Positions 7,392 through 14,073 of a stretch of DNA of 14,672 nt are shown piece after piece (position 1 is the stretch's first letter; each line of letters begins with the position of its first letter). The stretch comes from Verrucomicrobiota bacterium (GTDB taxonomy: Bacteria; Verrucomicrobiota; Verrucomicrobiia; Opitutales; Opitutaceae), in NCBI GenBank assembly GCA_023432225.1, contig JAEYUW010000032.1:1-14672 (forward strand). The letters run 5' to 3'. A program made the translations under genes and the position numbers. The notes under the pieces are model-generated. The model saw nothing but the letters and a program-made list of their open reading frames with translations. It was not told the DNA's origin and made no database searches.

Positions 7392-8036
7392 ATGTCGGAA
7401 GTTCCTGTGCCCCGGATTTTGCTCGCGGACGATCACGTGTTGATCCGCGATGCGCTGCCGTCTGCGATCAGCCGGCGGGTCCTGAACGCGCAATTTGAGT
7501 GCGTCGGCACGGCGGCGGCGACGATCGAGGCGGTCACCCGGGCGGAATGGAGCCTGCTGGTGCTCGATTTGGGGCTGCCCGGCGGACGGGAATTTGAAAC
7601 TCTGCGCCAAGTGCGAGCGCTGCGCCCGGCGTTGCCGATCCTGGTTTATTCGATGTTTCCGGAGCACAAGATGGGTGTCGCTGCCATCGAGGCGGGCGCG
7701 GACGGCTACCTCTGCAAAACAGCGGATCGCGCCACGATCGCGGTCGCGGTCGCCGTGACGCTGGAGGGCAACGGCTATCGCAGCGCCGCCTTGCAGGAGT
7801 TGCTCGCGAAGCGCGCTCGCGAACGCGGCGCTGGCGCGGCCGCCCTGTCGCCGCGGGAGCTGGAGGTGTTGATCGAATTGGGGCGCGGTCGTTCGAACAA
7901 GGAGATCGCGGCCGATCTCGGCATCAGCGTGACCTCCGTCGGCACCTATCGCACGCGCATCATGGATAAACTCGGTGTGAGCACCACCGCGGACCTGCTG
8001 CGCTATGTCGTCGAACATCGGTTGACCCGCGAATAG
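7392..8036 (+). CDS. NarL/FixJ-type (LuxR HTH) response regulator
   Basis: A 214-residue DNA-binding response regulator. The receiver domain (about 7-125) has the acidic pair Asp13-Asp14 in LLADDH, the phospho-acceptor Asp59 in LVLDLGLPG, Ser87 and the conserved Lys109. A LuxR/GerE helix-turn-helix follows (about 151-209): LSPRELEVLIELGRGRSNKE and then IAADLGISVTSVGTYRTRIM. Regulators of this family bind inverted repeats as dimers once phosphorylated. The start is uncertain: ATG 7392 has no Shine-Dalgarno sequence, while GTG 7407 (Val6) has GGAAG at a good distance and leaves the receiver whole. It is divergent from the histidine kinase, with 55 bp between the ATGs' starts, so the two probably form a pair. 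The palindrome at 8092 begins 55 bp past its stop, and the three palindromes of the window surround this gene, so it is a candidate regulator of the surface-protein genes. No terminator is clear after it. Confidence 0.93.
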   Translation: MSEVPVPRILLADDHVLIRDALPSAISRRVLNAQFECVGTAAATIEAVTRAEWSLLVLDLGLPGGREFETLRQVRALRPALPILVYSMFPEHKMGVAAIEAGADGYLCKTADRATIAVAVAVTLEGNGYRSAALQELLAKRARERGAGAAALSPRELEVLIELGRGRSNKEIAADLGISVTSVGTYRTRIMDKLGVSTTADLLRYVVEHRLTRE

Positions 8037-8091
8037 CCGGGCCTCGCGTCTCGCGAGTGCGACGGCGGAAGCGGGTGGAGCGGATGGCGCG

Positions 8092-8109
8092 TGTCGTTAG
8101 AAAACGACA
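8092..8109. promoter_or_regulatory. shared palindrome, copy 3 (probable operator)
   Basis: TGTCGTTAGAAAACGACA has perfect 7-bp arms around a 4-nt centre. It lies between the response regulator and the three-gene surface operon. Its centre is again 31.5 bp from the first base of a -10-like element (8132), although the operon's first ATG is much farther away (8326). Confidence 0.8.
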
Positions 8110-8128
8110 GGACACTGCTCAGCTAGGG

Positions 8129-8137
8129 TGATAACCT
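8129..8137 (+). promoter_or_regulatory. possible extended -10 element of the surface operon
   Basis: TGATAACCT reads as TGn followed by TAACCT. The hexamer matches TATAAT at only three positions, but the TG extension and the exact spacing from the palindrome support it. There is no -35 consensus at 8109-8114 (AGGACA). Confidence 0.45.
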
Positions 8138-8143
8138 GCCGGC

Positions 8144-8325
8144 GCAGTCAGGACGAACGGGCCGGGCCACCGCGCTCTCTGGCTGTGCTTTGTCCCAATG
8201 GCCAGTTTCCGTCGCATCCGCCTTCACCACTGTTCGCTGCACCGACTCCGCGCACTTCCCGCCACGGTGCGGTGCGGCTGGGTCTGCGCGGTCGTCGGGC
8301 GCTGAGGCCCCTTTTTCCACGCCAC
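8144..8325 (+). other. predicted long 5' leader of the surface operon
   Basis: If transcription starts about 12 bp after the first base of the -10 element, the mRNA has a leader of about 180 nt, against about 20-35 nt for the two single PEP-CTERM genes. I recognise no riboswitch or T-box. A short GGGC/GCCC hairpin followed by C-TTTTT lies just before the start (about 8298-8316), but the stem is only 4 bp and is a weak attenuator candidate. The stretch is open in the frame of the following gene, yet it reads as Arg/Ser/Pro-rich sequence with no signal peptide, so I do not treat it as coding. Confidence 0.35.
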
Positions 8326-11169
8326 ATGAAGAACCTCACCCGTCTCGCGGTTTATCTTTTGCTGCTCGCGGCCACCGCCGGCGCGGCTTGGGCCCAGCCC
8401 GCCGCCACACTCGTCAATTACCAAGGCAAAGTTTCCGTCGCGGGCACGCCGTTCAGCGGCAGGGGCCACTTCAAATTCGCGCTCGTCGACGCCGGCGGCA
8501 CGACGACGTATTGGAGCAACGACGGCACGAGCACCGGTGGCAGCGAGCCGACCTCCGCAGCGGCGCTCGCGGTGGTGAGCGGCTGGTATGGCGTCCTGCT
8601 CGGTGACGCGACACTCGCCAACATGGCCGTGCTCCCGGAGAGTGTGTTCACGGAGCACGGCGACATCCGCCTGCGCGTCTGGTTCGACGATGGGGTGAAC
8701 GGTTCCCAGCTGTTGGTGGCGGATCAAAATATCTCCGCGGCCGGTTTTGCGGCGGCGAGCGGTGAGATTGCGGATCTCGCGGCGAAGTTGACCGACACAA
8801 CCACGAAGCTCACCGACTCGAACACGAAACTGGACGCGGCGCTGAAGGACGCGCAGTCCGCGAAGGATCAAGCGGCGAAGGATGCGGCGGCGTTCGCGGC
8901 GAAGCTGGCGGATGACCAGAAGGCCTATGAAGCGTTGAAGGCCGACACCGACGCGAAGATCTCGGCACTGAGCAAGAGCCTGGACGACTCGAAGGCGTCG
9001 ATCGCGCAGCTGGCGAAGGATCTCGACGCGGCGAATGTGACGTTGGCCGCAAAGGTCGACGAACTGGCGAAAAAGCAGGCTGAACTCGACTTGGCCAACG
9101 GCGACAAGACGCAGTTGCAGCAGCAGCTGACGTCGCTGACGGCGGAGCGCGACAGCCTCAAGAAACGCACGGCCGACCTCGAGGCGCAGCTGCAGGCCGA
9201 GGTGGACAAGTTGAAGGCGATTACCGCGGATTTGCAGAAGGCGCAGTCGGACCTCGATGCGCAGACGAAGGCGCTCGCCGACGCGAATGCGAAGCTTGCT
9301 GACTCGGCGAAGCAGATCGAAACGGACAAGCTGCAGATCGCGGACCTCGCGACGAAGCTGACCGACACGACCACGAAACTCACCGACTCGAACACGAAAT
9401 TGGACGCGGCGCTGAAGGATGCGCAGTCCGCGAAGGATCAAGCGGCGAAGGATGCCGCGGCGTTCTTGGCAAAGCTCGCTGATGATCAGAAGGCCTACGA
9501 AGCGTTGAAGGCCGATACCGACGCGAAGATCTCGGCGCTGAGCAAGAGCCTGGATGACTCGAAGGCGTCGATCGCGCAGCTGACGAAGGATCTCGACGCG
9601 GCGAATGTGACATTGGCCGCGAAGGTCGACGAGCTGGCGAAAAAGCAGGCTGAACTCGATTTGGCCAATGGTGACAAGACGCAGTTGCAGCAGCAGCTGA
9701 CGTCGCTGACGGCGGAGCGCGACAGCCTCAAGAAACGCACGGCCGACCTCGAGGCGCAGTTGCAGGCCGAGGTGGACAAGTTGAAGGCGATTACCGCGGA
9801 TTTGCAGAAGGCGCAGTCGGACCTCGATGCACAGACGAAGGCGCTCGCCGACGCGAATGCGAAGCTTGCTGACTCGGCGAAGCAGATCGAAACGGACAAG
9901 CTGCAGATCGCGGACCTCGCGACGAAATTGACCGACACGACCACGAAGCTGGCGACAGCTACGAGCAGCCTGGACGCAGCGACCAAGCAAGTAGCCACGC
10001 TGACGACTGATCTCGATGCGGCGAAAAAGGCCGCCGCGACTGCGCAAGCCGATCTCGATGCGGCGAACAATCAGGTGGCCGTCCTCCAAACGCAGCTCGA
10101 CGTGGCGAACCAGCAAGTGGTCACACTGACCACCGATCTCGACGCCGCCCAAAAGGCGGTGATCGCGGCGCAGGTTAACTTGGATGAGGCGGCGAAAGAA
10201 AATGCCTCGCTCAAGGTGCAGCTCGATGCGACCACGAAGGACCGCGACATCGCGACGGCGAATTACGATGCGGCCGCGAAGAGCCTGGCGACCGCCCAGA
10301 CAGAATTGGACGCGCTGAACAAGGCCTACGCCACTGCCACCGCGAACCTCGATGCCGCCTCCAAGCAGGTGGCCACGCTGACAGTCGATCTCGACGTCGC
10401 CAAGAAGGCGCTCGCAACAGCTCAGGCCAACCTTGATGCGGCGAACAAACAGATAGCCGCCGATACGGCCCAGATCGATGAGCTGACGAAACAGATTGCC
10501 GCTGCGACGGCTGATCTCGACGCCGCCAACAAACGGGTGACAACGCTCACCAGCGATCTTGATACGGCGAAAAAGGCGGCCGCGACGGCACAAGCTAATC
10601 TCGATGCGACCAGCAAGGACCTCGCGGCGGCCAAGGCGGATCTCGATGCCGCGACCAAGAACGCTGCGATCAAGGACGGCCAGATCGCTGATTTGAACAC
10701 GCAAATGCAGTCGGTCCAATCGCAGCTCGACGCCGCCCACGCGTTGCTCAGCGGTCAAGGCTTGGCGGCGGCGTTCGGTGACTGGCGCGCCGCGAATTTC
10801 AGCGCGGAGCAACTCGGGGATGCTTCGGTTAGCGGTGCCGCGGCGGACCCGGACCACGACGGCGTGTGCAACTTGCTCGAGTTTGCCTTCGGCATGACTC
10901 CGCTCCAACCGAGCCGCTATGGCTTGCCGGTCATCACGCAGCCGGCGGGTTCCGATTACCTGACGATCGCTTACACCCGCGCCAAGAGCGCCGTGGAACT
11001 GGTCTACATCGTCGAGGCCTCCGCGGATCTGAAGACGTGGTCGGCTCTGACTCCGGCCAGCACGACCGTGGTGGACCGCGGCACGATTGAAACCGTGTCG
11101 GTGCGTGACTCCGTTCCGGTCAGCTCCGTCGCGCAACGCTTCCTCCGCGTGCGAGTCACCGCGCCATGA
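8326..11169 (+). CDS. exported giant coiled-coil repeat protein
   Basis: A 947-residue exported fibre-like protein. The signal peptide is residues 1-23 (MKNLTR, Leu-rich core, AWA|Q). Residues 24-147 form a compact domain (LVNYQGKV, GHFKFALVDAGG, SGWYGVLLGD, IRLRVWFDDG, QNISAAGFA) of a type I have seen at the N-terminus of verrucomicrobial surface proteins. Residues 148-527 are two 190-residue repeats differing at three positions, with a third copy cut short after about 15 residues. Residues 549-800 are eighteen unbroken 14-residue repeats with consensus LDAAxKxxATAxAD. All of this should be long Ala/Lys/Asp-rich coiled coil. The tail has WRAANFSAEQL, a calcium-loop-like DPDHDG (841-846), NLLEFAFG and a beta-rich end (VYIVEASADLKTWSAL). 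It has no PEP-CTERM tail. The frame is open up to 8128, but the ATG at 8326 is fixed by the signal peptide. The stop overlaps the next start in ATGA, so the genes are translationally coupled. Its function, perhaps a surface spacer or filament, is inferred. Confidence 0.9.
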   Translation: MKNLTRLAVYLLLLAATAGAAWAQPAATLVNYQGKVSVAGTPFSGRGHFKFALVDAGGTTTYWSNDGTSTGGSEPTSAAALAVVSGWYGVLLGDATLANMAVLPESVFTEHGDIRLRVWFDDGVNGSQLLVADQNISAAGFAAASGEIADLAAKLTDTTTKLTDSNTKLDAALKDAQSAKDQAAKDAAAFAAKLADDQKAYEALKADTDAKISALSKSLDDSKASIAQLAKDLDAANVTLAAKVDELAKKQAELDLANGDKTQLQQQLTSLTAERDSLKKRTADLEAQLQAEVDKLKAITADLQKAQSDLDAQTKALADANAKLADSAKQIETDKLQIADLATKLTDTTTKLTDSNTKLDAALKDAQSAKDQAAKDAAAFLAKLADDQKAYEALKADTDAKISALSKSLDDSKASIAQLTKDLDAANVTLAAKVDELAKKQAELDLANGDKTQLQQQLTSLTAERDSLKKRTADLEAQLQAEVDKLKAITADLQKAQSDLDAQTKALADANAKLADSAKQIETDKLQIADLATKLTDTTTKLATATSSLDAATKQVATLTTDLDAAKKAAATAQADLDAANNQVAVLQTQLDVANQQVVTLTTDLDAAQKAVIAAQVNLDEAAKENASLKVQLDATTKDRDIATANYDAAAKSLATAQTELDALNKAYATATANLDAASKQVATLTVDLDVAKKALATAQANLDAANKQIAADTAQIDELTKQIAAATADLDAANKRVTTLTSDLDTAKKAAATAQANLDATSKDLAAAKADLDAATKNAAIKDGQIADLNTQMQSVQSQLDAAHALLSGQGLAAAFGDWRAANFSAEQLGDASVSGAAADPDHDGVCNLLEFAFGMTPLQPSRYGLPVITQPAGSDYLTIAYTRAKSAVELVYIVEASADLKTWSALTPASTTVVDRGTIETVSVRDSVPVSSVAQRFLRVRVTAP
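8767..9906 (+). repeat. two tandem 570-bp repeats within the coiled-coil gene
   Basis: Copy 1 is 8767-9336 and copy 2 is 9337-9906; a third copy begins at 9907 and loses similarity after about 45 bases (from 9952). The encoded 190-residue units differ at only three residues (Ala to Thr, Ala to Leu, Ala to Thr). Scattered silent changes show that the copies have begun to diverge. The 190-residue length is one more than 27 heptads, so the coiled-coil register shifts by one residue per unit. Confidence 0.95.
9970..10725 (+). repeat. eighteen degenerate 42-bp (14-residue) repeats
   Basis: Every 14 residues from Leu549 of the protein a new unit starts with LDAA or a close variant (LDVA, LDEA, YDAA, IDEL, IADL). 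The phase holds for 18 units without insertion or deletion. Each unit equals two heptads. The DNA of the units is far more diverged than the 570-bp repeats upstream, so this array is probably older. Confidence 0.9.
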
Positions 11170-12266
11170 ACTCACTCCGCGCATTCATCCTCGGTTCTGC
11201 CAGCGGCCTGCTGGTTGCACTCGCCGGCCCGGTCAGTGGGCGCGCGGAGACGTCCGTGACGACGGCTCCCGCCGGCTTCGTGGCGCTCCCGGCGCCGGGT
11301 CACTCCGACACGGTGCTGTCGGCGCCGCTCGCGCGACCGACGGTTTATGTCGACACCGTTGCGGCGGTGTCGGGCGGCACGGTGTTGCTCGCTGGTTTGC
11401 CGGGTTGGACGACGAACCAGTTTGTTCGCGGCGCGGATCAGCCGGAGACTTTTTATCTGGCCTTCAGCAGCGGCGCGAAAGCCGGGCAGCACTTCACGAT
11501 TACGGCGAATGCGGCGGACACGCTCACGCTCGATCTGGCCGGCGATACGCTCGATGAGGTGAGGGAGGGGGATGCGGTGCGCATCGTGCCTTATTGGACG
11601 TTCGGGACGCTGTTCCCGAACGGTGCGGGCGTCACGGCGACCAGTTCGCATGGCAGTCGTCCAACTGAAATCCTGCTCTTCAACCACGCGGCGGTGGGCA
11701 CGAATCTCGCGCCGGCGGCGACCTATTACTATTTCGCGGGCACCAACCCCGGCTGGCGGCGCGTGGGCGGTGGGCTCTCGACGGTGCGCGACCATGACAT
11801 CATTCCGAACGACGCGTTTTTCATTTTCCGCCAAAACACGGGCGCCGCGCAGCGGCCGGTGGTGATCGGCAGTGCGCCCGAAGCGCCGATCGGCACGGTG
11901 GTCTCGACGCTCGCGGCCAACACGGCGCAGGACAATTTTCTCGCCTACGCGGTGCCGCAGCCGCTCTCGCTCTCGCAGCTGAACCTCGTGCAATCGGGGG
12001 CGTTCGAGGGCACTGCATCCCACGGCGTGCGCCGGGACGAACTCTACGTCTTCGATAACGCGGTGGTCGCGCACAACAAATCGCCCTCGGCCACGTATTA
12101 TTACTTCACGGGCCCGAACCCGGGTTGGCGGCGCGTGGGCGGCGGTCTCAACACGGTGCGCGACGACGACATCGTCGTCCGGCCGGGGTCTGGATTCATC
12201 GTGCGAAAGGCGGCCACGACCCTGCCGCAAAGTTTCTCCGTCAGCTTCACTCCCACCTACCACTAA
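11166..12266 (+). CDS. TIGR02597-family exported protein
   Basis: A 366-residue exported protein. The signal peptide is about residues 1-27 (ending GRA|E). It then has the pattern I associate with the TIGR02597 family of Verrucomicrobia: TTAPAGFVALPAPGHSDTVL, a VAAVSGGTVLLAG strand, TNQFV, FYLAFSSGAKAGQHFTITAN and DAVRIVPYWTFGTLFP. The second half holds two copies of a segment of about 65 residues: HGSRPTEILLFN...TYYYFAGTNPGWRRVGGG...FFIFR and HGVRRDELYVFD...TYYYFTGPNPGWRRVGGG...GFIVR. The family's biochemical role is unknown; surface or periplasmic location is inferred from the signal peptide. There is no PEP-CTERM tail. It starts inside the stop codon of the coiled-coil gene (ATGA overlap) and ends 6 nt before the third PEP-CTERM gene, so the three are almost certainly one operon and may form one surface assembly. 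The family assignment is from memory of its sequence pattern. Confidence 0.85.
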   Translation: MNSLRAFILGSASGLLVALAGPVSGRAETSVTTAPAGFVALPAPGHSDTVLSAPLARPTVYVDTVAAVSGGTVLLAGLPGWTTNQFVRGADQPETFYLAFSSGAKAGQHFTITANAADTLTLDLAGDTLDEVREGDAVRIVPYWTFGTLFPNGAGVTATSSHGSRPTEILLFNHAAVGTNLAPAATYYYFAGTNPGWRRVGGGLSTVRDHDIIPNDAFFIFRQNTGAAQRPVVIGSAPEAPIGTVVSTLAANTAQDNFLAYAVPQPLSLSQLNLVQSGAFEGTASHGVRRDELYVFDNAVVAHNKSPSATYYYFTGPNPGWRRVGGGLNTVRDDDIVVRPGSGFIVRKAATTLPQSFSVSFTPTYH

Positions 12267-12272
12267 TCTGCC

Positions 12273-12938
12273 GTGAAACGAATTCTCCTCACCTGCGCGT
12301 TCCTCCTCTCGGCGGGCGCGGCTTTCCCGATCACCTTCAATATTGGCCTCGATGGCGTGCGCGATGCCAACGGCCTGTTTGTGCCGATGTCGACGCTGGC
12401 GCTCGTAGTGGTCGATACCTCGGGCAATGGCTTCGGGTCGACCGTGCAGGCGGGGAGCTCCGCGGCAGTCGGCGCGACTTTTGGCGGCGCAGACGATCTG
12501 ATCGTGTGGCGCGGCGACTTCGGCGGCGGCGGCGCGGGAGCCTTCTTCGACGCCGTGAGCTTCACGACTGGCACGGCGAGCATTCCCGCCAACCGCGCCA
12601 TGCAGTTCGTCTGGCTGCCGACGCTGACGCTCGCTTCGTCGCACATCACGGGTGCAGCGGCCTACGGCACCTACACGTCACTCGACGCCACCCAGTTCGG
12701 CAGCACCGCAACCTGGACGACCGGTGCCGCGGATTTCGCGGTCTACACGCTCAATGCTTTTTCCGAAAACAACACGGAGCTTGTCGCCGACAATGTCGAA
12801 TTTCCGGTGCGGTTGGCGGACAGCGTGCTCACGGCGAGCGCGTCCGCAGTCCCGGAGCCCGCGACGTATGCGGCTTGGTTCGGCGCGTGCAGTCTGGGGA
12901 TCCTAGCGTTCGTCCGGCGTCGGCGGCACCTGCGCTAA
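12273..12938 (+). CDS. PEP-CTERM surface protein 3
   Basis: A 221-residue exported protein, third gene of the surface operon. The signal peptide is about residues 1-17 (MKR, Leu/Ala core, GAA|F). The body is beta-rich, with TFNIGLDGVRDANG, LALVVVDTSGNGFG and the Gly-rich WRGDFGGGGAGAFFD, ending in a segment with ENNTELVADNVEFPVRLAD. The sorting tail has VPEPATYAA with PEP at 194-196, a hydrophobic helix and RRRR. The body is unlike the other two PEP-CTERM proteins and I cannot assign a function. The start is GTG 12273, 6 nt after the previous stop and exactly at the signal peptide. An exosortase elsewhere should sort it; in this operon it is the only product with such a signal and could be the anchor for its neighbours, which is inference. 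I see no terminator with a U-tract in the 108 nt before gmd; two short hairpins there lack T runs. Confidence 0.88.
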   Translation: MKRILLTCAFLLSAGAAFPITFNIGLDGVRDANGLFVPMSTLALVVVDTSGNGFGSTVQAGSSAAVGATFGGADDLIVWRGDFGGGGAGAFFDAVSFTTGTASIPANRAMQFVWLPTLTLASSHITGAAAYGTYTSLDATQFGSTATWTTGAADFAVYTLNAFSENNTELVADNVEFPVRLADSVLTASASAVPEPATYAAWFGACSLGILAFVRRRRHLR

Positions 12939-13046
12939 GCGGCGTGCGCCGGACACCAAATTCACGGAAGGCATCTCGCGCCCGCCGGCGCAGTCATGCC
13001 TGCTCTTGCATGAGGGTGGGGAATCGCTCTAGCTCCTCGTTCCCGC

Positions 13047-14063
13047 ATGAAAAAGGCTCTTATCACCGGCATCACCGGCCAGGACGGTTCCTATCTCGCT
13101 GAACTTCTCCTGGCGAAAGGCTACGAGGTTCACGGCGTCATTCGCCGGGCTTCGACTTTCAACACGAGCCGCATCGACCACCTTTACCGCGACCCGCACG
13201 TCAACGGCGTGAAGCTGCACCTGCACTACGGCGATCTGGCCGACTCCGTGCAAATGGTGAAGCTGCTCTACAGCCTGCAGCCGGACGAAATCTACAACCT
13301 CGCGGCGCAGTCACACGTGCGCGTGTCGTTCGACATTCCGGAATACACCGGCGACGTCACGGGCGTGGGTGCCGTGCGCATCCTCGAGGCGATTCGCGAA
13401 GCCGGCCTCGTGAAGAAATGCCGGTATTATCAAGCGTCGTCGTCGGAAATGTTCGGCAAGGTGCAGGAAGTGCCGCAGGTGGAGACGACGCCGTTCTGGC
13501 CGCGTTCGCCCTACGGTTGCGCCAAGATGTATGCGCACTGGCTGACGGTGAACTACCGCGAGAGCTACAACCTGCACGCGTCGTCCGGCATTCTCTTCAA
13601 TCACGAGAGCCCGCGCCGTGGTGAGACGTTCGTCACGCGCAAGATCACCCGCGCTGCCACGCGCATCAAACTCGGCCTCCAGGATTCGCTCTACATGGGC
13701 AACCTCGATGCCAAGCGCGACTGGGGCTACGCCAAGGAATACGTCGAGATGATGTGGGTCATGCTCCAGCAGGACAAACCCGACGACTACGTGGTCGCCA
13801 CCAACGAGACCCACTCCGTGAAGGAGTTCATCGAGGAGACGTTCGGCCTGCTCGACCTCGATTGGCGGAAATACGTGAAGCACGACGCCCGCTACGAGCG
13901 TCCCGCGGAGGTCGAACTCCTCATCGGCAACCCCGCCAAGGCCAAGAAACAGCTCGGCTGGGAGCCCAAGGTGAAGTTCAAGGAGCTCGTGAAGATCATG
14001 ACCGAGGCCGCCCTCGAGCTCGCCAAGCGCGAGGCCCAGATCGCGAACCTGCCGAAGCCGTGA
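13047..14063 (+). CDS. gmd: GDP-mannose 4,6-dehydratase
   Basis: A cytoplasmic extended short-chain dehydrogenase that turns GDP-D-mannose into GDP-4-keto-6-deoxy-D-mannose, the first step to GDP-L-fucose, GDP-rhamnose or GDP-perosamine. At 338 residues it is near the short end of the family. It has the NADP-binding GITGQDGSY (8-16), RRASTFNTSRIDHLY (33-47) typical of Gmd, NLAAQSHV (84-91), the active-site SSSEMFG (Ser132, Glu134), the YxxxK pair Tyr156/Lys160, and NHESPRRGETFVTRK (185-199), a strong Gmd signature. GNLDAKRDWGYAKEYV is also typical. All catalytic residues are present. The start ATG has no clear Shine-Dalgarno sequence, but the protein aligns to the family from Met1. The next gene begins 10 nt after its stop and takes the product on, so the two form an operon. 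It may be transcribed from its own weak promoter or by read-through from the surface operon. Confidence 0.97.
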   Translation: MKKALITGITGQDGSYLAELLLAKGYEVHGVIRRASTFNTSRIDHLYRDPHVNGVKLHLHYGDLADSVQMVKLLYSLQPDEIYNLAAQSHVRVSFDIPEYTGDVTGVGAVRILEAIREAGLVKKCRYYQASSSEMFGKVQEVPQVETTPFWPRSPYGCAKMYAHWLTVNYRESYNLHASSGILFNHESPRRGETFVTRKITRAATRIKLGLQDSLYMGNLDAKRDWGYAKEYVEMMWVMLQQDKPDDYVVATNETHSVKEFIEETFGLLDLDWRKYVKHDARYERPAEVELLIGNPAKAKKQLGWEPKVKFKELVKIMTEAALELAKREAQIANLPKP

Positions 14064-14073
14064 GGCGCTTCCC

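Noticed and set aside
7383..7397. A possible extra operator between kinase and regulator (GACA and TGTC half-sites)
   Set aside because: The half-sites are in the everted order with different spacing and lack the AACGACA context, so it is not a fourth copy of the palindrome.
8138..8150. GCCGGCGCAGTCA shared with the region near 12985
   Set aside because: A 13-base match in GC-rich DNA is weak, and the flanks show no further similarity or common setting.
8224..11184. A 986-codon open frame on the minus strand across the coiled-coil gene
   Set aside because: It mirrors the repeat gene in high-GC DNA and gives an Arg/Leu-rich, low-complexity product with no recognisable domain. The plus-strand protein has a signal peptide, heptads and known tail motifs.
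11172..12644. A 490-codon minus-strand frame opposite the TIGR02597-type gene
   Set aside because: Arg/Ala/Glu-rich antisense shadow of a clearly coding plus-strand pair with signal peptides.
12939..13046. Terminator or promoter between PEP-CTERM gene 3 and gmd
   Set aside because: The two hairpins have 5-bp stems without T-tracts, and TTGCAT at 13006 has only a poor -10 partner (TAGCTC).
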